From NCBI GenBank assembly GCA_018903185.1, contig JAHIQV010000487.1, forward strand, positions 1 to 5,739: a stretch of DNA of 5,739 nt, written 5' to 3'. Source of the stretch: Gammaproteobacteria bacterium. GTDB lineage: Bacteria; Pseudomonadota; Gammaproteobacteria; Burkholderiales; Burkholderiaceae_C. This document shows positions 1-5,142 of the stretch, one piece after another. A program made the position numbers and the translations under genes. Below the pieces are notes generated by a model. The model was not told where the DNA came from. It did not search any database and saw only the letters and a list, made by a program, of their open reading frames with translations. Position 1 is the stretch's first letter, and each line of letters begins with the position of its first letter.

Positions 1-171
1 GCACGGGCCGACAAAACCAAATACCCCAACCATGCCGACAGCCAGACCTGTGCCAACTGCGGGCTGTACCAGGGCACGGCCGGCGCGGACGCCGGGCCTT
101 GCCCGTTGTTCGCGGGCAGGCAGGTGGCGGCCCAGGGCTGGTGCGCGTCTTACGTGAAAAAGCCGGCCTGA
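1..171 (+). CDS. High-potential iron-sulfur protein (HiPIP), C-terminal part
   Basis: HiPIPs are small, usually periplasmic, electron carriers with one cubane [4Fe-4S] cluster cycling between +2 and +3; they pass electrons between bc1-type complexes and reaction centres, oxidases or other reductases. The gene is cut by the window start. The 56 visible residues in frame 1 end at TGA 169-171. All four cluster cysteines are present: Cys17-x2-Cys20, Cys34 and Cys48 (fragment numbering). The end reads C-x7-V-x3-G-W-C-x2-Y, which fits the known HiPIP signature. HiPIPs are about 70-100 residues after processing, so mostly the export signal (often Tat type) and the first part of the mature protein are missing. 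The next gene is a tRNA 64 bases away with its own promoter, so no operon link is implied. The family call is firm; the physiological partner cannot be told from here. Confidence 0.93.
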   Translation, partial: ARADKTKYPNHADSQTCANCGLYQGTAGADAGPCPLFAGRQVAAQGWCASYVKKPA

Positions 172-185
172 CCGCCCGCCACGCT

Positions 186-207
186 GACCCCGCCCTTATT
201 CGGGGTT
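186..207 (+). terminator. Possible weak terminator after HiPIP gene
   Basis: A hairpin with arms ACCCCG (187-192) and CGGGGT (201-206), extendable by a G-T pair at 186/207, and an 8-base loop lies 15 bases after the HiPIP stop. The downstream tract (TCGAATT) is only weakly U-rich, so termination would be inefficient. The loop falls where the -35 region of the tRNA promoter should lie, so the two elements share sequence. Confidence 0.35.
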
Positions 208-223
208 CGAATTGGGCTACAAT
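195..223 (+). promoter_or_regulatory. Promoter for the tRNA gene (good -10, weak -35)
   Basis: TACAAT at 218-223 is one base from the sigma-70 -10 consensus TATAAT. Initiation would fall near 230, five or six bases before the mature tRNA start. The following stretch is G/C-rich (GCCGACCGCG), as is usual for stringently controlled stable-RNA promoters. No good -35 is visible at 16-18 base spacing (CTTATT at 195-200 is the nearest). The -10 is well supported; the rest is inference. Confidence 0.55.
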
Positions 224-235
224 GCCGACCGCGTT

Positions 236-312
236 GGCGATATAGCTCAGTTGGTTAGAGCGCAGCATTCATAATGCTGATGTCGGTGGTTCAAGTCCAC
301 CTATCGCCACCA
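236..312 (+). tRNA. tRNA-Met (CAT anticodon), elongator type
   Basis: A complete 77-base cloverleaf with encoded CCA. Acceptor stem GGCGATA (236-242) pairs with TATCGCC (302-308); discriminator A309; CCA 310-312. D-stem GCTC/GAGC (245-248/258-261). Anticodon stem CAGCA/TGCTG (263-267/275-279) with loop TTCATAA and anticodon CAT at 270-272. T-stem GGTGG/CCACC (285-289/297-301) with loop TTCAAGT. The G1-C72 pair and the absence of three G-C pairs next to the anticodon loop rule out initiator tRNA. The remaining alternative is tRNA-Ile2, whose CAT is changed to lysidine-AU by TilS; the anticodon stem looks more like elongator Met, but this needs a dedicated classifier. U36-A37 predicts the t6A modification at A273, not the MiaB product. 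It is followed closely by a terminator. Confidence 0.95.
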
Positions 313-320
313 GAATTACA

Positions 321-355
321 AAAAGCGGACCCCGGCGACGGTGTCCGCTTTTTTT
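321..355 (+). terminator. Strong intrinsic terminator after the tRNA
   Basis: A perfect 10-bp stem, AAAAGCGGAC (321-330) with GTCCGCTTTT (343-352), a 12-base loop, and a run of seven T (349-355). It starts 8 bases after the tRNA CCA. A run of A at the 5' side (320-324) means it could also work, less well, on the opposite strand. Its close placement before yaeQ is odd and is discussed in the findings. Confidence 0.93.
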
Positions 356-371
356 CTTGCCCGCCCGATTC

Positions 372-932
372 ATGGCCATCAAATCCACCATCTTCAAGGC
401 GAACCTGCAGATCGCAGACATCGACCACGGCTACTACGCCGACCACGCGCTCACCCTTGCCCGCCACCCGAGCGAGACCGACGAACGCATGATGGTGCGC
501 CTGACGGCCATGGCCATCCACGCCCACGAGCTGCAGGACACCTGCAAGGGCGACGGCACGCTGACCTTTGGCGCCGGCCTGTCGGACCCGGACGATCCCG
601 ATGTTTCGCTGACCGATTACACCGGCCGCAAGCGCATCTGGATCGAGGTCGGCCAGCCCGAGGACAAACCGGTGTCCAAAGCCTGCAGCAAGGCCGATGC
701 GGTGATCCTGTACGCCTTCGGCTCGGCGGCCGACGTCTGGTGGCGCGGCATCGAGACCAAGCTCGCGCGACTGGAGAAACTGCAGGTCTGGCGCCTGCCC
801 ACCGAGGTGGCGCCCGCGCTGGCGGCCATGGCCGAACGCAGCATGCAGCTGCAGGCCACCGTGCAGGAAGGCGCGCTCACGCTCAGCAGCACGCGGGGCA
901 GCGTGCACATCGAACCGATCCGCTGGAAATAA
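372..932 (+). CDS. yaeQ: YaeQ family protein
   Basis: A cytoplasmic protein of 186 residues, the usual length for YaeQ (about 180). Recognised by the family N-terminus (MAIKSTIFKA-NLQIADIDH), the LTLARHPSETDERMMVRL block at 27-44, IWIEVGQPE at 89-97 followed by KACSKADAV at 103-111, VWWRG at 122-126, and MQLQATVQ-G near 158-167. Solved YaeQ structures resemble the PD-(D/E)xK nuclease fold, but I know of no proven activity. An early claim that YaeQ replaces the antiterminator RfaH was later disputed. I chose ATG 372 because homologues start with MA(L/I)K; the in-frame TTG at 357 almost touches the terminator T-run and adds five residues with no family support. No Shine-Dalgarno is visible, and only 16 bases separate the upstream T-run from the start, so its promoter is unclear. 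Family firm, function unknown. Confidence 0.93.
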   Translation: MAIKSTIFKANLQIADIDHGYYADHALTLARHPSETDERMMVRLTAMAIHAHELQDTCKGDGTLTFGAGLSDPDDPDVSLTDYTGRKRIWIEVGQPEDKPVSKACSKADAVILYAFGSAADVWWRGIETKLARLEKLQVWRLPTEVAPALAAMAERSMQLQATVQEGALTLSSTRGSVHIEPIRWK

Positions 933-941
933 GCCCGCGCT

Positions 942-1034
942 TCAGGCCCGGTGTTTGCCGGGCGTCCAGCCCTGGCTGCCCAGCGCCTGCTTGGCCACCT
1001 GTTGCGGCACCGCCTCCAGCGGCGTGGCCAACAT
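942..1034 (-). other. Possible 30-codon ORF or gene remnant, opposite strand
   Basis: On the minus strand an ATG at 1034-1032 opens 30 codons ending at TGA 944-942, ten bases from the yaeQ stop and facing it. Almost every codon ends in G or C and the product (MLATPLEAVPQQVAKQALGS, then QGWTPGKHRA) lacks the low-complexity Arg/Ala/Pro look of most shadow frames here. Against it: no Shine-Dalgarno, very short, no family I recognise. It may be a small gene, the relic of a larger gene, or chance in GC-rich DNA. It occupies much of the 177-base gap between yaeQ and the next gene. Confidence 0.2.
946..963. terminator. GC hairpin after yaeQ, possible weak terminator
   Basis: GCCCGG (946-951) pairs perfectly with CCGGGC (958-963) around a TGTTTG loop, starting 13 bases after the yaeQ stop. 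There is no T-run on either side, so it is not a standard intrinsic terminator. It could slow polymerase, protect the yaeQ mRNA 3' end, or be chance in GC-rich DNA. Confidence 0.3.
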
Positions 1035-1042
1035 GCGAGAAT
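1034..1042 (+). promoter_or_regulatory. Possible extended -10 for the secreted-protein gene
   Basis: TGC-GAGAAT (TG at 1034-1035, hexamer 1037-1042) resembles an extended -10 element and lies 67 bases before the ATG at 1110. No -35 at normal spacing is visible: the nearest TTGCGG at 1002-1007 is about 29 bases upstream. This is a weak call; an upstream start from the yaeQ transcript is equally possible. Confidence 0.22.
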
Positions 1043-1109
1043 GCAAGGCCTCGCGCCTGCCTTGCGCGAGCGGTCATCCCCGCCCACCCACAGCCTCTGG
1101 ATCGATACC

Positions 1110-1490
1110 ATGAACCGCTGCTTTTCTGCCCGCTTCCGCGCCGCCCGGCGCACCACCACGCTCGCGATCGGCCTGCTGGCCTTCGGCCTGGCGCCCGCGG
1201 CCCTGGCCCAGAACCAACCGCGCACCTTTCCGGACAAGGCCCTGCGCGGCACGCTGGTCGTGGTGCAGCCCCCCGTGATCCAGCTGGACGGGAAAACCGC
1301 CCAGCTCTCGCCCGGCTCCCGCATCCGGGGCACCAACAACATGCTGTTGATGTCGGGCGGACTGGTGAACCAGAAACTGCTCGTCAACTACACCGTGGAG
1401 CCCAACGGCCTGGTGCACGACGTCTGGATCCTGACCGAGGCTGAAGCCGCCCTGAAACGGCCCACGGCCGCACAAGCCGCCGGCAACTGA
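1110..1490 (+). CDS. Small secreted protein of unknown function
   Basis: 126 residues. The start ATG 1110 is chosen because it gives a textbook Sec signal peptide: an Arg-rich n-region (residues 1-14), a hydrophobic core (about 17-30, ending AFGLAPA) and an ALA-Q cleavage site after Ala33. The mature part is about 93 residues with no cysteine, no transmembrane segment and no lipobox, so it should be soluble in the periplasm. It alternates short hydrophobic strands with Gly/Asn turns ([48 protein letters not shown]), suggesting a small beta-rich domain, then an Ala-rich tail. I recognise no named domain. My impression is that similar short proteins occur beside miaB in other Burkholderiales, but I could not search. 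No Shine-Dalgarno is clear. An upstream GTG at 951 would bury the signal peptide and is rejected. Confidence 0.82.
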   Translation: MNRCFSARFRAARRTTTLAIGLLAFGLAPAALAQNQPRTFPDKALRGTLVVVQPPVIQLDGKTAQLSPGSRIRGTNNMLLMSGGLVNQKLLVNYTVEPNGLVHDVWILTEAEAALKRPTAAQAAGN

Positions 1491-1526
1491 CGGCACCACG
1501 AGTCCGGTCCCAAGACCCCTCTGGCC

Positions 1527-1547
1527 GCGGCGACCGCCGCTGCTTTT
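1527..1547 (+). terminator. Possible weak terminator between secreted-protein gene and miaB
   Basis: GCGGC (1527-1531) and GCCGC (1536-1540) form a 5-bp stem with a GACC tetraloop, followed after three bases by TTTT (1544-1547). The stem is short and the T-run brief and displaced, so it would at most terminate partially. The rest of the 113-base gap shows no clear promoter. Confidence 0.3.
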
Positions 1548-1603
1548 CCTGCTACCCCATCCGGCGCGTGCCCTGCAGCGCGCACCTTCGTTTCCCCACG
1601 ATC

Positions 1604-2956
1604 ATGAGCAAAAAAGTCTTTATCAAAACCTTCGGCTGCCAGATGAACGAGTACGACTCGGACAAGATGGCCGACGTGATGAACGCCGCTGAAGGCTACG
1701 AGCCCACGCAGGATGTGAACGAGGCCGACCTGATCCTCTTCAACACCTGCTCGGTGCGCGAGAAGGCGCAGGAAAAGGTGTTTTCCGACCTCGGGCGCGT
1801 GCAGCACCTGAAGAAAAAGGGTGTGCTGATTGGTGTCGGCGGCTGCGTGGCCAGCCAGGAGGGCGCCGAAATCATCAAGCGCGCGCCCTATGTGGACGTG
1901 GTGTTCGGTCCGCAGACCCTGCACCGCCTGCCCGAACTGCTGGCCCGGCGCGAAAGACAAGCCCGCCCGCAGGTGGACATCAGTTTCCCCGAGATCGAGA
2001 AGTTCGACCACCTGCCGCCCGCGCGGGTCGACGGCGTTTCGGCCTTCGTGTCGATCATGGAAGGCTGCTCCAAATACTGCAGCTACTGCGTGGTGCCGTA
2101 CACGCGCGGCGACGAGGTGAGCCGCCCGTTTGAGGACGTGCTGGTGGAGATCGCCGGCCTGGCCGACCAGGGCGTGCGCGAGGTCAACCTGTTGGGACAG
2201 AACGTCAACGCCTACCGCGGCAAGATGGGCGACACGGCCGAGATCGCCGACTTCGCGCTGCTGCTCGAATATGTGGCCGACATCCCGGGCATCGAGCGCA
2301 TCCGCTACACCACCAGCCACCCCAACGAGTTCACGCCGCGCCTGATCGAGGCCTACGCGAAGATCCCGAAACTGGTGAACCACCTGCACCTGCCGGTGCA
2401 GCACGGCTCGGACCGCATCCTCATGGCCATGAAGCGCGGCTACACCGCCATGGAATACAAGAGCACGGTGCGCAAGCTGCGCGCGATCCGGCCCGATCTG
2501 GCCATGAGCAGCGACTTCATCGTCGGCTTCCCCGGCGAAACCGAAGAAGACTTCGGCAAGCTGATGAAGCTGATCGACGACATCGGTTTCGACATCAGCT
2601 TCAGCTTCATCTTCAGCCCGCGCCCGGGCACGCCCGCGGCCAACCTGCCCGACGACACGCACCACGCCGTGAAACTCAAGCGCCTGCAGCACCTGCAGGC
2701 CGTGATCGAAGCCAACGTGGCGCGCATCAGCGCCAGCCGGCAAGACACGGTGCAGCGCATCCTGGTCGAAGGGCCGTCGCGCAAATCCACGGCCGAGGTG
2801 CCCGAGCTCATGGGCCGCACCGAATGCAACCGCGTGGTCAATTTCGCCGCCGGACCGAACGCCGCCCGTCTGGTGGGCCAGATGATCGACGTGCGCATCA
2901 CCGAAACCTTTGCGCATTCGCTGCGCGGTGAAGTGATGGTGAGCGAAACCGCATGA
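1604..2956 (+). CDS. miaB: tRNA-2-methylthio-N6-dimethylallyladenosine synthase MiaB
   Basis: A radical-SAM methylthiotransferase. It converts i6A37 to ms2i6A37 in tRNAs that read UNN codons, using two [4Fe-4S] clusters and S-adenosylmethionine, and improves reading-frame maintenance. The 450 residues match the family length. The N-terminal UPF0004 domain carries the auxiliary-cluster cysteines Cys12 ([10 protein letters not shown]), Cys49 (NTCSVREKA) and Cys81 (GGCVAS). The radical-SAM motif is C155-SKY-C159-SY-C162, followed by GQNVNAY (199-205), [10 protein letters not shown] (261-270) and [10 protein letters not shown] (304-313). The C-terminal TRAM domain, about 382-447, binds tRNA. All key residues are present. 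The start ATG 1604 ([19 protein letters not shown]) fits homologues; an in-frame GTG at 1568 adds 12 unsupported residues. No Shine-Dalgarno is visible. Upstream is the secreted-protein gene; the glrK operon follows after 91 bases. Confidence 0.98.
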   Translation: MSKKVFIKTFGCQMNEYDSDKMADVMNAAEGYEPTQDVNEADLILFNTCSVREKAQEKVFSDLGRVQHLKKKGVLIGVGGCVASQEGAEIIKRAPYVDVVFGPQTLHRLPELLARRERQARPQVDISFPEIEKFDHLPPARVDGVSAFVSIMEGCSKYCSYCVVPYTRGDEVSRPFEDVLVEIAGLADQGVREVNLLGQNVNAYRGKMGDTAEIADFALLLEYVADIPGIERIRYTTSHPNEFTPRLIEAYAKIPKLVNHLHLPVQHGSDRILMAMKRGYTAMEYKSTVRKLRAIRPDLAMSSDFIVGFPGETEEDFGKLMKLIDDIGFDISFSFIFSPRPGTPAANLPDDTHHAVKLKRLQHLQAVIEANVARISASRQDTVQRILVEGPSRKSTAEVPELMGRTECNRVVNFAAGPNAARLVGQMIDVRITETFAHSLRGEVMVSETA

Positions 2957-3018
2957 GCCTCCACCGGGCCGTACCGAAGGCGCTCGGCCCCGCAGTGCGC
3001 AGCGCGGAGGGCAGTCCC
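2957..3018 (+). repeat. Structured spacer with inverted repeat between miaB and glrK
   Basis: GGGCCG (2966-2971) and CGGCCC (2985-2990) form a perfect 6-bp inverted repeat around a 13-base loop. It is followed by a run of short GCGC-type words and the purine box GGAGGG (3006-3011). There is no T-run, so it is not an intrinsic terminator. The look (palindrome plus conserved-looking tail immediately after a stop codon) is that of the dispersed intergenic repeats common in this bacterial group, but no second copy lies in this window, so family membership is unproven. Confidence 0.3.
3006..3011 (+). promoter_or_regulatory. Strong Shine-Dalgarno, fits a GTG at 3019
   Basis: GGAGGG is the best ribosome-binding site I found in the window; the other genes show none that is convincing. 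From GGAGG the spacing to GTG 3019 is 8 bases, close to ideal. It is about 37 bases before the glrK start at 3048, too far to serve that codon directly, which suggests translation begins at 3019 and passes on to glrK by coupling. Confidence 0.45.
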
Positions 3019-3054
3019 GTGAGCGCTCCCTTGACCCGGGGCACCCGGTGTTGA
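3019..3054 (+). CDS. Possible 11-residue leader peptide overlapping glrK start
   Basis: GTG 3019 opens a short frame coding MSAPLTRGTRC and ending at TGA 3052-3054. Its stop overlaps the glrK start: glrK begins at GTG 3048 or TTG 3051, giving the TTGA type of stop-start overlap. The frame has the only good Shine-Dalgarno nearby. If translated, ribosomes finishing here could restart on glrK, and would also open the small hairpin that covers the glrK start. The composition gives no hint of amino-acid-specific attenuation (no run of one residue). It may instead be accidental if the spacer is a repeat element. Unproven, described from sequence only. Confidence 0.3.
   Translation: MSAPLTRGTRC
3036..3048 (+). 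promoter_or_regulatory. Small hairpin reaching the glrK start codon
   Basis: CCGGG (3036-3040) can pair with CCCGG (3044-3048) across a GCA loop. The last base of the stem is the G of the GTG at 3048. All five pairs are G-C, so it could hinder initiation unless a ribosome translating the leader opens it. Hairpins of this size are frequent by chance in DNA this GC-rich. Confidence 0.25.
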
Positions 3055-4472
3055 AAGCCACGCTGCGGTTTTCCTTCCCCCAGTTGCTGCTGGTGGCCTT
3101 TGTGCTCATCGGCGCGCTGCTGGGTGCGGCAGCCCTGCGCGCGCTGTTTTCGCTCGACACGATCATGGCGCAGAGCCGGGAGAGCACCACCCAGGCGATC
3201 GCGCTGAGCACCGCGGCCCAGTCGCTCAGCGAGCGCAGCCTGACCATGGAACGGGCCGCCCGCCAGGCCCTGGTGCTGGGCGACCGCCAGCTGCGGCAGC
3301 GTTTTGAAGAAGCGGCCGGCCACGCCAGGGACATCCTGCGCCGGCTCGAAAGCAACGAACTGCCGCCCGAGTTCTCGCGCCAGTGGCTGCAGCAGCTGAG
3401 CGACGTCGAGGCGCTGCTGGACGGTTCGCCGGACACCGCGCTCGACCGCGAGCGCGCCGTGGCCCGCGCCTTCCGCGAGCTCGACGGCCACAGCGCGGCG
3501 ATTGCCCAGCAGGTCCAGGCCATCATCGGCAACCGCAACGATGCGCTGCAGGACCGGGTCGAGAAAAGCCGCCGGCAGTTGACGCAACAGGTGCTGGGCT
3601 CCATCGCCCTGGCCGCCGTGATGGCGCTGGGGTTTGGCGTCTGGCTGGCCCGGCCGTTCCAGCGGCTGGAGAAAGCCATCGTGGGCCTGGGCGAGAACCG
3701 GCTCGACCTGCCGATCGACATCCCCGGCCCGCCCGATGTGCGCCGTGTCAGCCAGCAGCTGGAGTGGCTGCGTCTTCGACTCACCGAACTCGATGCCGAC
3801 AAGGCCCGTTTCCTGCGCCATGTCTCGCACGAACTCAAGACGCCTCTGGCCTCGCTGCACGAGGGCGTGGCGGTGCTGGGCGACGGCGTGGCCGGGCCGC
3901 TCAACCCCAGCCAGGCCGAGGTGGTGAGCATCCTGCAGCACAACACCCAGTTGCTGCAACACCAGATCGAGGCGCTGCTGCGCTTCAACGCCGCGGCTTT
4001 TGAAGCCCGCCAGCTCCAGCGCGAACCCACCGACCTGCTGGCCCTGGTGGAAGAACAGATCGAAACCCAGCGCCTGCGCTGGCAGTCGCACCAGCTCAGC
4101 GTGCGCGCCGAAGGTCCGTCGATGGTGTTGCCGGTGGATCGCGAGAAGATGGCCTCGGCCATCGGCAACCTGCTGTCGAATGCGATCCGTTTTTCTCCCC
4201 ATGGCGGACTGGTCCGCCTGGTGCTGCAGGACGACGCGGGCCGGGCCTGTCTCGACGTGATCGACCAGGGTCCCGGGGTGGCCGAGGCCGACCGCGACCG
4301 TGTTTTTGAACCTTTTTACCGGGGCGAACGCCAGCCCACGGACACGGTGAGGGGCACCGGCATCGGCCTGTCCATCGTGCACGAGTACATTGGAGCGCAC
4401 GGCGGCCGGGTCCAGTTGCTGCCCGCGCGCCACGGCGCCCATTTCCGCATCGAATTGCCCCATGCCAGTTGA
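3048..4472 (+). CDS. glrK: Sensor histidine kinase GlrK (QseE-like)
   Basis: The membrane sensor of the GlrK-GlrR two-component system; it autophosphorylates on His and passes the phosphate to GlrR. 474 residues, as in the family. TM1 spans about 12-31; a mainly helical periplasmic domain about 32-182 keeps the MER-x2-RQ-x2-VL-x-D feature (68-79) that I recall from E. coli GlrK; TM2 about 184-201; then HAMP. The H-box is FLRHVSHELKTPLASL with His261. The ATPase domain shows the N-box (Asn374, Asn378 in NLLSNAIRFSP), G1 (D406-QGPG), F-box (VFEPFYRG, 419-426) and G2 (GTGIGL, 436-441); all are intact. The start is GTG 3048 or TTG 3051; no upstream start exists in this frame. The stop lies inside the next gene (11-base overlap), so the two are coupled. 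In E. coli the QseE name was tied to adrenaline, phosphate and sulfate signals; the signal here is unknown. Confidence 0.93.
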   Translation: MLKATLRFSFPQLLLVAFVLIGALLGAAALRALFSLDTIMAQSRESTTQAIALSTAAQSLSERSLTMERAARQALVLGDRQLRQRFEEAAGHARDILRRLESNELPPEFSRQWLQQLSDVEALLDGSPDTALDRERAVARAFRELDGHSAAIAQQVQAIIGNRNDALQDRVEKSRRQLTQQVLGSIALAAVMALGFGVWLARPFQRLEKAIVGLGENRLDLPIDIPGPPDVRRVSQQLEWLRLRLTELDADKARFLRHVSHELKTPLASLHEGVAVLGDGVAGPLNPSQAEVVSILQHNTQLLQHQIEALLRFNAAAFEARQLQREPTDLLALVEEQIETQRLRWQSHQLSVRAEGPSMVLPVDREKMASAIGNLLSNAIRFSPHGGLVRLVLQDDAGRACLDVIDQGPGVAEADRDRVFEPFYRGERQPTDTVRGTGIGLSIVHEYIGAHGGRVQLLPARHGAHFRIELPHAS

Positions 4473-5142
4473 TACCTTCCAGCGAGCGTTCCGCCGCGTC
4501 CACCTGAAGAACCGGTCCCGTCGCGTCGCCCTGTGCCTGAGCGCTGCCGTGTGCCTGAGCGCCTGCGCCACACCGGAACCCGCTCCCGCACCACCGCCGG
4601 TACCCGCCATCGAACCATCCCCCACGACCGCCACCACGGCAGTGGCCACCCCACCGGCACCGATGCCCCCCGCGCTGGCCTCCGGGGATCGGGACAGCCC
4701 GCCGGCCGGGGATGCCCTCACACCGCCGGCCCTGGAGTCGGTGCTCGCCTACGCCGACCGTCTGCGGGGTCTGCCAGCGAACGGCCTGAACCAGGAACAG
4801 GCTGCGCTCGGTGAACCCGGCAACCTGCCGGTGCGCCAGATCCAGCTCGCGCTGGTCCTGATGCACAGCCACCAGCCCGCCGACACGGCCCGCGCGCTGG
4901 GCCTGCTGCAGCGCGTCATGGCCCACCCGGCCCCGGACAGTGCGCCCCTCAAGCCGCTGGCCCGGCTGCTGGCAGCCCGCCTGCTCGATCAGCGTCGCCT
5001 GGAAGACAGCGTGGAGCGGCTGTCGCAGCAACTGCGCGACAGCCAGCGCCGCATCGAGGTGCTGAGCGACCGGCTCGAAGCCATGCGCGCCATCGAACGC
5101 AGCCTGACACCGCGTGGTGCCGGGCGAGCACCGAAGCCATGA
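4462..5142 (+). CDS. qseG: QseG-like outer-membrane lipoprotein
   Basis: In enterobacteria QseG lies between the kinase and regulator genes and is an outer-membrane lipoprotein that interacts with and stimulates QseE/GlrK. This protein has 226 residues. A signal peptide with an Arg/Lys-rich n-region (8-21) and hydrophobic core (22-34) ends in a perfect lipobox LSA-C35; Ala at +2 predicts transfer to the outer membrane. Residues 37-90 are a Pro/Ala/Thr-rich linker; 91-172 look helical; 175-215 form a likely coiled coil with heptads (LEDSVERLSQQLRDSQRRIE). The ending LEAMRAIERSLTPR resembles the E. coli QseG ending LENLTDIERQLSTRK, as recalled; the rest is poorly conserved. ATG 4462 lies inside the end of glrK and the stop overlaps the glrR start as ATGA. 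Position plus lipobox and tail make the call good; direct contact with this kinase is inference. Confidence 0.82.
   Translation: MPVDTFQRAFRRVHLKNRSRRVALCLSAAVCLSACATPEPAPAPPPVPAIEPSPTTATTAVATPPAPMPPALASGDRDSPPAGDALTPPALESVLAYADRLRGLPANGLNQEQAALGEPGNLPVRQIQLALVLMHSHQPADTARALGLLQRVMAHPAPDSAPLKPLARLLAARLLDQRRLEDSVERLSQQLRDSQRRIEVLSDRLEAMRAIERSLTPRGAGRAPKP

Noticed and set aside
236..312. Functional link between the tRNA and MiaB
   Set aside because: MiaB acts on tRNAs with A36-A37. This tRNA has U36-A37 and should carry t6A, so it is not a MiaB substrate; the two genes are more than 1 kb apart with their own signals.
357..371. TTG 357 as the yaeQ start
   Set aside because: It lies two bases after the terminator T-run, has no ribosome-binding site, and the extra residues are absent from the family as I know it; ATG 372 gives the conserved N-terminus.
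341..1444. A 367-codon plus-strand frame across yaeQ and the secreted-protein gene
   Set aside because: It is out of frame with yaeQ, whose motifs are clear, begins inside the terminator hairpin, and its product is Arg/Pro/Ala/His-rich with no domain.
3019..3100. A frameshift at the glrK start, with GTG 3019 as the true start
   Set aside because: Reading from 3048/3051 already gives a normal kinase N-terminus with TM1 in the expected place, so no repair is needed; a separate leader frame is simpler.
1388..4168. A very long open frame on the minus strand (926 codons)
   Set aside because: It lies opposite miaB and glrK, both with complete family motifs. Its product is low-complexity Ser/Arg/Ala and His/Val/Gly rich, with no domain. 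Such frames arise because stop codons are rare in GC-rich DNA.
2898..4721. A second long minus-strand frame (607 codons) over glrK and the start of qseG
   Set aside because: Antisense shadow of a well-supported gene in the same GC-rich DNA, with Gln/Gly/Arg-rich composition and no family motif.
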